In this document: in pieces, positions 7,920 to 15,750 of the stretch
Layout: each line of letters begins with the position of its first letter
How positions within the stretch are numbered: position 1 is the first letter of the stretch
Source: Paenibacillus glycanilyticus
GTDB lineage: Bacteria > Bacillota > Bacilli > Paenibacillales > Paenibacillaceae
NCBI RefSeq assembly: GCF_030161375.1
Contig: NZ_BSSQ01000025.1
Span: 1-36,190, forward strand
Reading direction: 5' to 3'
Length of the DNA: 36,190 nt
Notes under the pieces: model-generated
Seen by the model: only the letters and a program-made list of their open reading frames with translations
Database searches by the model: none
What the model was told of the DNA's origin: nothing
Made by a program: the position numbers and the translations under genes

Positions 7920-9017
7920 ATGAACAAGGCCATTTCGATAGAACTTTCGACTAACAAAAAGCAAAAACCAAAAGCATCCGAGCTTGGATTCGGCAAATAT
8001 TACACCGACCACATGTTCATTCTGGATTACGATGTTGCCAAAGGCGGCTGGTATAATCCGCGCATCGTGCCTTATCAGCCGATTTCGCTTGATCCTGCGG
8101 CAAAAGTATTCCATTATGGCCAAACGATCTTCGAAGGACTTAAAGCCTACTTGACCAGCGACGGCAAGATCCGCTTGTTCCGTCCGGAGCAGAACATGGC
8201 ACGTCTTAATCGCTCCAACGCGCGTCTTAGCATCCCTGCCGTTGACGAAGAACTGGCACTTGAAGCTCTGAAGCAGCTTATTCTGACCGACAGCGACTGG
8301 ATTCCATCCGATGCGGAAACTTCCCTGTATGTGCGTCCTTTCGTAATCGCTACGGAAGCTCAGCTTGGGGTTAACGCTTCGACGCAATACATGTTCATGA
8401 TCATCATGTCTCCTGTTGGCTCTTATTACGCGGAAGGCATCCATCCGGTAAAAATCCACGTAGAATCCAAATACGTTCGCGCGGTACGCGGCGGCGTAGG
8501 CAACGCCAAAACAGCCGGCAACTATGCGGCAAGCTTGAAAGCGCAAGAAGAAGCTTATGCGCAAGGCGCTTCCCAAGTACTGTGGCTGGATGGCGTAGAG
8601 CGCAAATACATCGAGGAAGTTGGCAGCATGAACGTCTTCTTCAATATCGACGGTACGGTTGTAACACCTGCCCTGAACGGCAGTATTCTTGACGGGATTA
8701 CACGCGATTCCATCATCCGTCTGCTGAAGCATATGAACGTGCCTGTTGAGGAAAGACAACTGTCCGTTGAAGAAGTTGTCACGGCGCATCAAGAAGGCCG
8801 TCTTGTTGAAGCGTTTGGTACAGGTACTGCAGCCGTTATTTCTCCAATCGGGGAATTGTCTTTCGAAGGTACGCGTTACGTTATTAACGGAGGAAATACC
8901 GGAGAGCTGTCGCAGAAGCTGTACGACACGCTGACCGGTATCCAAAGAGGTACTGTAGAAGATCCATTCGGCTGGTCCGTAGTCGTGGAGCCATCCGAGC
9001 ATCTGATTAATCGTTAA
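7920..9017 (+). CDS. ilvE: Branched-chain amino acid aminotransferase
   Basis: A 365-residue class IV PLP aminotransferase of the long (eukaryote-like/YbgE) branch, which interconverts Leu, Ile and Val with their 2-oxo acids using glutamate/2-oxoglutarate. Visible motifs: FHYGQTIFEGLKAY, LYVRPFVIATEAQLG, the PLP-lysine segment GGVGNAKTAGNYAAS (Lys about 197), SQVLWLDG and the late EAFGTGTAAVISPIG. AAGGAG lies about 12 bases before the ATG. It is divergent from a LysR gene and convergent with pdaA, whose stop codon overlaps its own by a few bases. No T-box leader fits in the short upstream gap. The gene symbol follows common usage; Bacillus names would be ybgE/ywaA. Confidence 0.93.
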   Translation: MNKAISIELSTNKKQKPKASELGFGKYYTDHMFILDYDVAKGGWYNPRIVPYQPISLDPAAKVFHYGQTIFEGLKAYLTSDGKIRLFRPEQNMARLNRSNARLSIPAVDEELALEALKQLILTDSDWIPSDAETSLYVRPFVIATEAQLGVNASTQYMFMIIMSPVGSYYAEGIHPVKIHVESKYVRAVRGGVGNAKTAGNYAASLKAQEEAYAQGASQVLWLDGVERKYIEEVGSMNVFFNIDGTVVTPALNGSILDGITRDSIIRLLKHMNVPVEERQLSVEEVVTAHQEGRLVEAFGTGTAAVISPIGELSFEGTRYVINGGNTGELSQKLYDTLTGIQRGTVEDPFGWSVVVEPSEHLINR

Positions 9018-9799
9018 TCTCCGTAAGTCTTGGTGGACATCTCATCCAGACTTTTAAATTCATAGCCTTGCTTGCGGGCTTCGTCAATAATTGAGCTGAG
9101 CGCTGCGGCATTATCTTTGGACACGGTATGAAGCAAGATGACCGCTCCGGGATGAAGCTGTGCGACGACTTGATTATAAGCGAAGCCCGCTCCTTTTTGC
9201 TGATTCACGTCCCAATCCTTGTATGCGACAGACCAGAATACGTTTATGTATCCCGACTGTTTGCTGACAGAGAGGACATTATCGCTGAAAATCCCTCTAG
9301 GGGGCCGCAAATACGTCATCGCTTGTTGACCGGTTAACGTTTGGACGCTCTCCCTTACTTTCTCCAGCTCCGTGCGGATCTGTTCCGACGAGATTTGCGT
9401 CATATCCGGATGAGTCCAGGAGTGGTTGCCCACCAGATGTCCCTCATTAACCATTCGTTTTACCAGTTCCGGCTGGTCCTTCACATAATGCCCCGTCACA
9501 AAAAAGATCGCGGGCACCTGCTTTTCCTTCAGCACATCCAATACTTGGGGCGTATACCCGTTCTCGTAACCGTTATCGAAGGTCAGATACAGCTCCTTCT
9601 TGGTCGTATCCCCCAGAAAGATCGCACCGTGCTTCACCACTATATCTTTGAAACCTTCTTCATTGATGGACGGCAGCTGCCCTCCTACGCTTTTTTTGAA
9701 TCCAAAATGAAACGGCCCTTGTTGGGCGCTAACCGGTTGCTGAGCAACCGCTACAGACAAAACGATTGCAATCCACAATAGATGGATCCATTTTTTCAT
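9014..9799 (-). CDS. pdaA: Peptidoglycan N-acetylmuramic acid deacetylase PdaA (spore cortex)
   Basis: A 261-residue NodB-fold deacetylase with an N-terminal signal peptide (MKKWIHLLWIAIVLSVAVAQQPVSAQ). Motifs: LYLTFDNGYENGYTPQVLDVL (metal-binding Asp), the His-box NHSWTHP, LRPPRGIFS and ILLHTVS. The FDNGYENGYTP and FWSVAYKDWDV stretches agree closely with remembered B. subtilis PdaA. In spores PdaA deacetylates muramic acid so that muramic-delta-lactam can form in the cortex, which germination needs. The ATG at 9799 has a purine-rich AGGGAGA site almost touching it and GGAGG further off; a longer in-frame start would spoil the signal peptide. A sigma-G promoter was looked for and not clearly seen. 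Confidence 0.92.
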   Translation of the reverse strand: MKKWIHLLWIAIVLSVAVAQQPVSAQQGPFHFGFKKSVGGQLPSINEEGFKDIVVKHGAIFLGDTTKKELYLTFDNGYENGYTPQVLDVLKEKQVPAIFFVTGHYVKDQPELVKRMVNEGHLVGNHSWTHPDMTQISSEQIRTELEKVRESVQTLTGQQAMTYLRPPRGIFSDNVLSVSKQSGYINVFWSVAYKDWDVNQQKGAGFAYNQVVAQLHPGAVILLHTVSKDNAAALSSIIDEARKQGYEFKSLDEMSTKTYGD

Positions 9800-9872
9800 T
9801 TCTCCCTTTCGCTCCTCCATGTGTAGTCCATTTATTTTCCCCTGTTCGTCATTTTCCATCCTGTATTTTGAT

Positions 9873-9915
9873 TTGACAAAAATAGTTGATAGGCATATAG
9901 TTGTTAAGACAACTA
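9873..9915 (+). promoter_or_regulatory. Promoter and palindromic operator of the MarR-MFS operon
   Basis: TTGACA at 9873-9878 and TATAGT at 9896-9901 are 17 bp apart. An 18-bp inverted repeat, TAGTTGT-TAAG-ACAACTA (9898-9915), overlaps the -10 box and the likely start of transcription, and a third TAGTTG half lies at 9883-9888 in the spacer. The layout suits autorepression by the MarR protein encoded 14 bp downstream. Confidence 0.75.
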
Positions 9916-9928
9916 ATATGGAGCGTGA

Positions 9929-10387
9929 ATGGAAATGCATCAAAAAGGATTGGATCACTCGATCGGCTTCCTGCTTGGCGCGACTTACCGGAAGCTGACT
10001 AATTTTTTTGCTGCCCGCATTAAGGAATTTGGTTTAACTCCGGAACAATGGGCGGTTCTGTTCCGCGTTCGGGAAGAAGACGGACTGATTCAGAAGGAGA
10101 TTGCCGATCGGGCCGGCAAGGATAAAGCGACAACGACGCGAATTCTGGACATGCTGGAAGCCAAAGGTTTCATCACCAAACGCGCCAGCGAACATGACCG
10201 CCGATCCTTCCAGGTATTCATCACCGAGCAAGGCCGGGAGGCCGCCGATGCCATTGAACCGATTGAATACAGTACGATTACGGAGATCGCGCAAGTATTA
10301 TCCGCCGAAGAGTACGAGCAGATGACAACTCTGCTGAAGAGATTAAACGAGCATACGGCCCGCTTATTAGAGCAAGAAAAGGAGTAA
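9929..10387 (+). CDS. MarR-family transcriptional repressor
   Basis: A 152-residue winged-helix regulator: GLTPEQWAVLFRVREEDGLIQKEIADRAGKDKATTTRILDMLEAKGFITKRASEHDRRSFQVFITEQG gives the recognition helix (KDKATTTRILDMLE) and the wing with the conserved D-R-R. GGAG lies five bases before the ATG at 9929. It is followed nine bases later by an MFS exporter gene, and a palindrome covers the shared promoter, so it most likely represses this operon and releases DNA on binding a phenolic or drug-like ligand. The ligand is unknown. Confidence 0.92.
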   Translation: MEMHQKGLDHSIGFLLGATYRKLTNFFAARIKEFGLTPEQWAVLFRVREEDGLIQKEIADRAGKDKATTTRILDMLEAKGFITKRASEHDRRSFQVFITEQGREAADAIEPIEYSTITEIAQVLSAEEYEQMTTLLKRLNEHTARLLEQEKE

Positions 10388-10396
10388 TGATGCATC

Positions 10397-11635
10397 ATGA
10401 ACATACAGACGGACAAATTATGGAGCCGGTCATTTGTAACGCTGACAGTCAGCTATTTGCTGCTGTTTCTAAGTTTGCAGATGCTATTGTCTCCATTCCC
10501 TACTTACGCAAAGGAACAATTCCATCCCAATAATTTCGCGTTAAGCCTCGTGACCAGCTTGTTCGCTCTTGCCGCGATTGTTACTCGGTTCGCCACTGCG
10601 GCTTTGCTCCGCAAGGTGCACCGTAATGTCATCCTATTCGCGGGACTTGTATTAGCGGCCATTGCTACCGTCCTCTACCCTTACGCAGGTTCGATGACTT
10701 CCCTTCTCGTCCTGCGAGCGTTATTCGGGATCGGCTTCGGGATGACCAGTACCATTATTCCAACCCTGGTATCGCAGATTATTCCGAAGAAAAGAACCGG
10801 CGAAGGGATTGGCTATTTCGGCTTGTCCACCAGTATTGCGATGTCGCTTGGACCGATGATTGGCCTCTCCGTTATCAAACAATACGGTTTTACCACGCTA
10901 GCCATGATCGGTACGGTTGCCCTTGTGCTTATCGTTCCGCTCCTTATCGTAACGCGCAGCATTCCGAAGCAGCCGGACAAATCAGCTCCACCCGCTTCCC
11001 ATTCTTCTGCTTCAACCGAACATAAGAATGGCTCTTCTACCGCGCGCATGATGGTGCCCGCTGTCCTTAACGTATTGATGTCGGTCACTTACGGCGGTAT
11101 TCTTGGCTTCATTGCCTTATACGGCGCACAAAAACATATTGACCAGATTGGCTTATTCTTCTTGTTTATCGTCTTTACCGTCTTTATTATTCGGCCGATC
11201 TCCGGCAAGCTGTTCGACCGCCGCGGCCCTATGCCGATCGTTATACCAGGCGGACTTGTCGTTATTGCAAGCTTAATTACGTTATCTTACGCCCATTCGC
11301 TCCCTTTGATTATCGTATCGGCGCTATTGTACGGATTCGGATTTGGCGCTATCCAGCCAACCACTCAAGCTTGGATGCTTCGTGAAGCCGCACCTCATCA
11401 AGTAAGCTTTGCCAACAGCTTGTACTACAACACGATTGACTTCGGCGTAGCGATCGGGTCGATGCTGCTAGGCGTTGTCGCTTCCGCAACAAGCTATTCC
11501 GTCATGTACCGGTGGGCCGCTGTCGCGATGGTTCTCTTCATACTCGTCTATTTAGCCAGCTTGTTGCTCGAGCGAAGAGGCAAAGCGTCAACTTCAGCTT
11601 CGGCTCGAGAAAAGGCTGCCGTGAGTTCCCGATAA
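10397..11635 (+). CDS. MFS drug/proton antiporter
   Basis: A 412-residue membrane protein with 12 predicted hydrophobic segments and a hydrophilic central loop near residues 190-215 rich in Ser and Ala. GYFGLSTSIAMSLGPMIGLSVI matches the antiporter motif C (G...GPxxG), and LFDRRGPMPIVIPGG in the second half is the loop motif A. It resembles Bacillus YwoG/YfkF-type exporters. AAGGAG lies 12 bases before the ATG, inside the end of the MarR gene. It would be co-transcribed with and controlled by the MarR protein. The transported compound is unknown. Confidence 0.9.
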   Translation: MNIQTDKLWSRSFVTLTVSYLLLFLSLQMLLSPFPTYAKEQFHPNNFALSLVTSLFALAAIVTRFATAALLRKVHRNVILFAGLVLAAIATVLYPYAGSMTSLLVLRALFGIGFGMTSTIIPTLVSQIIPKKRTGEGIGYFGLSTSIAMSLGPMIGLSVIKQYGFTTLAMIGTVALVLIVPLLIVTRSIPKQPDKSAPPASHSSASTEHKNGSSTARMMVPAVLNVLMSVTYGGILGFIALYGAQKHIDQIGLFFLFIVFTVFIIRPISGKLFDRRGPMPIVIPGGLVVIASLITLSYAHSLPLIIVSALLYGFGFGAIQPTTQAWMLREAAPHQVSFANSLYYNTIDFGVAIGSMLLGVVASATSYSVMYRWAAVAMVLFILVYLASLLLERRGKASTSASAREKAAVSSR

Positions 11636-11637
11636 AA

Positions 11638-11676
11638 AACAACCCGGATGCTTGATTGCATCCGGGTTGTTTTTTT
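11638..11676. terminator. Bidirectional terminator after the MFS gene
   Basis: A 14-bp perfect stem (AACAACCCGGATGC with GCATCCGGGTTGTT), loop TTGATT, seven T residues on the right and six A residues on the left, so it can act for the MFS gene and for the convergent YrdB-like gene. Confidence 0.93.
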
Positions 11677-12022
11677 ACATCTTTACTTCATGCAAATTAA
11701 AGATAAACACAGCTGCCACGATCAGCAAAGACATGATCAGAAAAGTCAACCCGAGCATTGTTTGCCCGGTTGCGTACAAAGATGCCGACGCCAGGAAGAA
11801 TACGACCATCTTAAGTGCCGTTCGTACAGGGAAAGAGAAGACGGGAAGCGATGCCTTCGGGGAAAGAAATAACCCCCATACTATGGCAACAACTACCGGC
11901 GAAGCGATAGCCAATATTATTTTAAACGCTGCTCCTGCCTTAATGTGGTAAGCTCCGTAACCGAATGCAGCCATGGCGCCTAACTCAAGCAGAAAAAATA
12001 TAAGAAGGATTATTGCTTTCAT
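11675..12022 (-). CDS. YrdB-like small integral membrane protein
   Basis: A 115-residue protein with four hydrophobic segments (about 1-22, 30-53, 66-85, 88-110). The WGLFLSPKASLP segment after the second helix resembles the YrdB/DUF2568 family as I remember it. The function of the family is unknown. AGGAGAGG lies nine bases before the ATG. It follows the small exported protein gene by 18 bp and is likely co-transcribed with it. Confidence 0.75.
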   Translation of the reverse strand: MKAIILLIFFLLELGAMAAFGYGAYHIKAGAAFKIILAIASPVVVAIVWGLFLSPKASLPVFSFPVRTALKMVVFFLASASLYATGQTMLGLTFLIMSLLIVAAVFIFNLHEVKM

Positions 12023-12040
12023 TTCCCTCAGCCTCTCCTA

Positions 12041-12487
12041 TCAACTCAACATCTCTTTATCGTCCAGCCCGATATCTTGCTTCAGTAACGCTCTAAAACC
12101 ATTGCCTTTCGGCTCCATAGACCAAAGTGTTTTTTCATGCATCGTGACTGCTTGACACCCCGTTGCGCTTACCAATGCTTTGGCAACCAGCTTGGAATCG
12201 ACCATAAAATCCAATTCATATTGAACGCCATTATCCATAGGACAACTGATGGCCCCCTGCGGGAATGAAGGAAGATATACAATCTTATGGTACAACTTCT
12301 CAACCGCCTCTTTATCGTCTAACTTTTTTTCAAAATGTTCATTAGATTGGTGCAACGGGTCTACGCGTTTTACTACAAGTTTGTCAGGTTGTATTTGATT
12401 AGATTTTGTTAGAATTATCGATTCCGTACAAGAAGTCATAACGATTACTGTGCAAAATGAGAGGATCACTTTCATGAACGGGCTCAA
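12041..12487 (-). CDS. Small exported protein, possible lipoprotein, unknown function
   Basis: About 148 residues, not recognised. A hydrophobic N-terminus (MKVILSFCTVIVMTSC) ends in a weak lipobox (MTSC), and two more Cys (ISCPMD, ATGCQAV) could form a disulfide outside the cell. The rest is a mixed alpha/beta domain (DDKEAVEKLYHKIVYLPSFPQG; VQYELDFMVDSKLVAKALVSATG). The TTG at 12487 has AAAGGAAG seven bases upstream; an in-frame ATG at 12508 has no binding site, and one at 12454 is the start of the signal sequence itself. It is first of a two-gene unit with the YrdB-like gene. Confidence 0.6.
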   Translation of the reverse strand: MSPFMKVILSFCTVIVMTSCTESIILTKSNQIQPDKLVVKRVDPLHQSNEHFEKKLDDKEAVEKLYHKIVYLPSFPQGAISCPMDNGVQYELDFMVDSKLVAKALVSATGCQAVTMHEKTLWSMEPKGNGFRALLKQDIGLDDKEMLS

Positions 12488-12629
12488 GCGCCATCTTCCT
12501 TTCAACATGTGTTACTAATTTGACGGAATAGTGGCTCGAATTGTTACTTAGAACGGGACTTGTATCTTATCTTAAAGAAAGTTACTCTATTTGGAAATAG
12601 ATCCTTCTCCGTAGGAGGTGTTGAAAAAT

Positions 12630-13733
12630 ATGTCCCCATCTGCAATACCTATTCGTTCATTAGAATTAAACCGTGCTTTATTAGCCAGACAAATGCTGCT
12701 CTCCCGATCCGACAAACCGGTTATCGATACATTGGAGTGGTTCCTCGGATTGCAGGCACAAGCTCCAAACGCTCCATATTATGCGCTTTGGACAAGACTT
12801 CAGGGCTTTGAGCAATCGCAATTGTCCAAGCTGATCTTGGATCGCCGGGCAGTGAGAATCGCTCTTATGCGATCCACTCTCCATCTTGTTTCCGCCAAAG
12901 ATTGTTTGTTATTAAGACCTTGGGTTCAGCCAGTACAAGAACGTGCGCTTATAGGCAATTTCGGAAAGCGTCTTGCGTCTGTCGACAGGAATGCTTTAAG
13001 CATAGAAGGCAGAACACTTGTGGAGGAACAACCTCTTACATTCAGCGAGATCGGCAAACAATTAGCACTGAAATGGACGGAATCCGATCCTGAAGCACTG
13101 GCGGCTGCAATACGCACCTTTGTCCCGCTTATCCAAGTGCCGCCGCGCGGAATATGGGGAGAAAGCGGTCAAGCCAGCCACACTTCCGTAGAAGCGTGGC
13201 TGGGACAATTTCCTGAAGATCAGCTGGACATTGATACGCTTGTATTTCGGTACCTCGCTGCTTACGGACCTGCTTCCGTTAAGGATATGCAGGCATGGTC
13301 TGGTGTAACCCGCCTGAAAGATTCGTTTGATAAGGTTAGAAACCGCCTTGTTGTCTTCAAAGACGAGAATGGCTATGAATTATTTGACCTGCCTGAAGCC
13401 CCTCGTCCAGAACCCGGAATTACTCCGCCAGCGCGTTTCCTTGGTGAATTTGATCAACTTCTTCTCGGCATATCCGATCGGTCACGGATTATGGACATTT
13501 CGTACGGCAAACGAATTTTCACGGCAAACGGGATACTCCGTTCAACCATTCTTCTAAACGGCTATATCGAAGGATTATGGTCTATCGAGCGAAATGGCAA
13601 ACGCGCAAGTCTTGTGATTGATCCTTTCAGACCTTTAACAGAAGACGAAAGGAAGGAATTACGTGTAGAGGGAGAACAACTTCTCATCTTCGCGGCACCT
13701 GGACTTGTTCATGACATCTGCTTCAAAACGTAA
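12630..13733 (+). CDS. AlkZ-like DNA glycosylase (HTH_42 winged-helix family)
   Basis: A 367-residue protein of the winged-helix family that includes Streptomyces AlkZ, which unhooks interstrand crosslinks, and E. coli YcaQ/AlkX. Near the N-terminus GLQAQAPNAPYYALWTR holds the Q-x-Q catalytic motif (Q42 and Q44), the form seen in AlkZ rather than the Q-x-D of the YcaQ branch. Further support: RAVRIALMRSTLHLVSAKDC, YLAAYGPASVKDMQAWSG, the FLGEFDQLLLGISDRSR segment and a C-terminal LVIDPFRPL strand. AGGAGG ends 11 bases before the ATG at 12630; GTG at 12618 overlaps that site. It is a single gene ending in a hairpin. The bacterium may use it against azinomycin-like or other alkylators; this is inference. 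Confidence 0.85.
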   Translation: MSPSAIPIRSLELNRALLARQMLLSRSDKPVIDTLEWFLGLQAQAPNAPYYALWTRLQGFEQSQLSKLILDRRAVRIALMRSTLHLVSAKDCLLLRPWVQPVQERALIGNFGKRLASVDRNALSIEGRTLVEEQPLTFSEIGKQLALKWTESDPEALAAAIRTFVPLIQVPPRGIWGESGQASHTSVEAWLGQFPEDQLDIDTLVFRYLAAYGPASVKDMQAWSGVTRLKDSFDKVRNRLVVFKDENGYELFDLPEAPRPEPGITPPARFLGEFDQLLLGISDRSRIMDISYGKRIFTANGILRSTILLNGYIEGLWSIERNGKRASLVIDPFRPLTEDERKELRVEGEQLLIFAAPGLVHDICFKT

Positions 13734-13770
13734 AACAGGGCATGGTTCTAAACGAACCATACCCTGTTTC
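13733..13770. terminator. Hairpin terminator between convergent glycosylase and araA genes
   Basis: AAACAGGG (13733-13740) pairs with CCCTGTTT (13762-13769) and ATGGTTC with GAACCAT inside it, with one mismatch and a 5-base loop. A-rich on the left and T-rich on the right, so it can serve both genes. Confidence 0.8.
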
Positions 13771-13778
13771 TTAATTAA

Positions 13779-15272
13779 TTAACGGCGGCGGCCGTAGCTT
13801 TGCTCATTCCAGCGCAGCTCTTGGCGGAACTGGCGGATCGTTGTGTTGTTGTCGATGACAACAACTTCGATGCCGAGCATGTCTGCCCAGTCAACGAGCT
13901 GGTCGGTCGTTACAACGTACGACAGTACCGTGTGATGCGCACCGCCTGCGTAGATCCAAGCTTCCGCTGCATCGCGAAGCGATGGACGCGGCTTCCACAA
14001 TACGCGGGCTACCGGCAACTTCGGCATATCCTGCTCTACCTTAACGCCGTCTACTTCGCTAATGATGAGGCGGAAACGGTTGCCGATATCAACGAGGGAA
14101 GCATTAACCGCTTCGCCTGCTTGACCGTCGAAAATAATCCGTGCTGGATCGGCTTTGCCGCCGATGCCAAGCGGATGAACTTCAATGCGCGGCTTGCTCT
14201 CCGCAATCGTTGGACATACCTCAAGCATATGGGCGCCAAGAATCATTTCGTTGCCGTCTTCCAGATGATACGTATAGTCTTCCATGAAGGACGTGCCGAT
14301 ATTGCCAGCCATCAGCTTCATAATGCGTGTCAATGCGGCTGTCTTCCAGTCGCCTTCGCCGCCGAAGCCATAACCTTGCTCCATCAGGCGTTGAACGGCC
14401 AGACCCGGAAGCTGCTTCATGCCGTGCAAATCTTCGAAGGTCGTCGTGAAAGCCGTATAACCGCCAGCTTGCAAGAAACGTTTCATGCCAAGCTCGATTC
14501 TCGCCTGCTCTTGGATCGCAGCCCAGGAATCGCTATTATCGCGAACGCCGCTTGCAATCTCATAACGTTCGCTATACTCATTGAGCAATGCTTGCACTTC
14601 AGCGTCGCTTACTTCATTCATGCTGGCAACCAGATCGCCGATGCCATATCCGTCAATTTGCCAGCCAAGCTGGATTTGCGCTTCAACTTTATCGCCTTCG
14701 GTAACGGCTACTTGACGCATATTATCGCCGAATCTTGCGATCTTGAGCGATTTGCTTTCCATATACGCCGCGGCCGAATTCATCCATGCGCCAACGCGGG
14801 ATTGAACTTCTTCATTCTCCCAATGGCCGGTAACGACTTTGCGGTCGAGTCCAAGGCGGGCAAAAATATGGCCAAACTCCCGGTCGCCGTGAGCGGACTG
14901 ATTCGTATTCATGAAGTCCATGTCGATCGAATCCCAAGGGATATCGCGATTATATTGCGTATGGAGATGAAGAAGCGGCTTACGAAGCTCGGATAGCCCT
15001 CTAATCCACATTTTTGCCGGAGAGAACGTATGCATCCACGCAATAACGCCCGCACAGTTTGAATCCGCTTTCGCTTCAAGACAAACTTTGTAGATCTCTT
15101 CCGGCGTAGTTACTACCGGCTTGTATACAATTTCAAAAGATATATTCGAGGATTCATTTAAACCTGCTGTAATCGCTTGCGAATGAACGGCTACTTCCTC
15201 GAGCGTCTCGGGACCGTACAAATGTTGACTGCCAGTTACAAACCAAAATTGATAGGGTTGAATAGATAACAC
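13779..15272 (-). CDS. araA: L-arabinose isomerase
   Basis: A 497-residue enzyme converting L-arabinose to L-ribulose with Mn2+. It begins QFWFVTGSQHLYGPETL, the classic AraA start, and carries the catalytic/metal set E306 (FGGEGDW), E331 (SFMEDYTYH), H348 (ILGAHML) and H447 (GGAHHTVLS) in the expected positions. The start is a GTG at 15272 with AGGAGG about seven bases upstream. It is a lone gene: araB and araD are not in the window, and the next gene downstream is convergent. Two AraR-type operators lie upstream. Confidence 0.98.
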   Translation of the reverse strand: MLSIQPYQFWFVTGSQHLYGPETLEEVAVHSQAITAGLNESSNISFEIVYKPVVTTPEEIYKVCLEAKADSNCAGVIAWMHTFSPAKMWIRGLSELRKPLLHLHTQYNRDIPWDSIDMDFMNTNQSAHGDREFGHIFARLGLDRKVVTGHWENEEVQSRVGAWMNSAAAYMESKSLKIARFGDNMRQVAVTEGDKVEAQIQLGWQIDGYGIGDLVASMNEVSDAEVQALLNEYSERYEIASGVRDNSDSWAAIQEQARIELGMKRFLQAGGYTAFTTTFEDLHGMKQLPGLAVQRLMEQGYGFGGEGDWKTAALTRIMKLMAGNIGTSFMEDYTYHLEDGNEMILGAHMLEVCPTIAESKPRIEVHPLGIGGKADPARIIFDGQAGEAVNASLVDIGNRFRLIISEVDGVKVEQDMPKLPVARVLWKPRPSLRDAAEAWIYAGGAHHTVLSYVVTTDQLVDWADMLGIEVVVIDNNTTIRQFRQELRWNEQSYGRRR

Positions 15273-15296
15273 AATAATTCCTCCTAGCTGGAATGA

Positions 15297-15312
15297 ATTT
15301 GTACGTACATCA
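15297..15312. promoter_or_regulatory. AraR operator, araA-proximal
   Basis: ATTTGTACGTACATCA differs from the Bacillus AraR consensus ATTTGTACGTACAAAT only in the last bases. Its centre (15304/15305) is 44 bp from the centre of the second operator, about four helical turns, close to the 42-bp in-phase spacing known for the B. subtilis araA promoter. Confidence 0.8.
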
Positions 15313-15330
15313 TCGACGTTTAAAATAAAA

Positions 15331-15393
15331 ATAGAGGTTAGGTTGTACGTACAACCTAACCTCTATACTACTCCGAACATGACTGAATTTCAA
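15331..15393 (-). promoter_or_regulatory. araA promoter with second AraR operator in a 36-bp perfect palindrome
   Basis: On the minus strand TTGAAA (15393-15388) and TAGTAT (15370-15365) are 17 bp apart. Just downstream, 15331-15366 is a perfect 36-bp palindrome centred at 15348/15349 whose core TTGTACGTACAA is the AraR site. On the minus strand it is followed by TTTTTATTTT, so it also has the form of a terminator for the upstream zinc-ribbon gene. Confidence 0.7.
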
Positions 15394-15418
15394 TATGCAT
15401 TTATAGATTTTATTGCAA

Positions 15419-15607
15419 TTACAATTTATCCATTCGATATGTATATCCACAGAACTTGCATTTAAATAAAACGCCGTCTTCCCCTACGATATAGGTCAAC
15501 CGGTCATCGTCCTCTAGCTCAATAAATTCCCGCCCTGTTTCATCGCGGTCTCCCGTTGCGAACAGCCCTGTTTTATTGCCGCATTCGCATTCAAACGTTA
15601 ATACCAT
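15419..15607 (-). CDS. Tiny zinc-ribbon-like protein
   Basis: A 62-residue protein starting MVLTFECECGNKTG and ending FKCKFCGYTYRMDKL: a CxC pair near residue 8 and a CxxC pair near residue 51 make a likely Zn-binding knuckle, with an acidic middle (EFIELEDDDRLTYIVGEDG). AGAGGTG lies about seven bases before the ATG; the frame is open further upstream but runs through the promoter. Not recognised beyond the ribbon. It is divergent from an XRE regulator with which it shares a promoter region. A candidate promoter is TTGTCA (15675-15670), 18 bp, TACTAA (15651-15646). Confidence 0.65.
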   Translation of the reverse strand: MVLTFECECGNKTGLFATGDRDETGREFIELEDDDRLTYIVGEDGVLFKCKFCGYTYRMDKL

Positions 15608-15668
15608 TTCCCAATCACCTCTAGAACTAAATTTTTCCCATTTTATTAGTAACTTTCTCATATTAAGC

Positions 15669-15697
15669 TTGACAATGATACGATTCGTATCATAAAT
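15669..15697 (+). promoter_or_regulatory. XRE-gene promoter with 19-bp perfect palindromic operator
   Basis: TTGACA at 15669-15674 is followed by a perfect 19-bp palindrome, ATGATACGA-T-TCGTATCAT (15675-15693), which fills the spacer up to a CATAAA-type -10 (15691-15696). The minus-strand -35 of the zinc-ribbon gene overlaps the same TTGACA. A repressor dimer here would block the plus promoter. Confidence 0.7.
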
Positions 15698-15750
15698 TAC
15701 TAGTAGTGAGTGTAACATATCGCCAAATTGATTACCAATGTGAGGAGCGA

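Noticed and set aside
7911..9002. Long minus-strand frame opposite the aminotransferase gene
   Set aside because: It mirrors ilvE along its full length, has an unnatural composition and no family motif; ilvE is certain.
9800..9872. Sigma-G promoter before pdaA
   Set aside because: No convincing forespore -35/-10 pair was found, although PdaA is a sporulation enzyme.
13800..14996. 398-codon plus-strand frame opposite araA
   Set aside because: It is a shadow of a highly conserved enzyme gene, with no ribosome site or recognisable domain.
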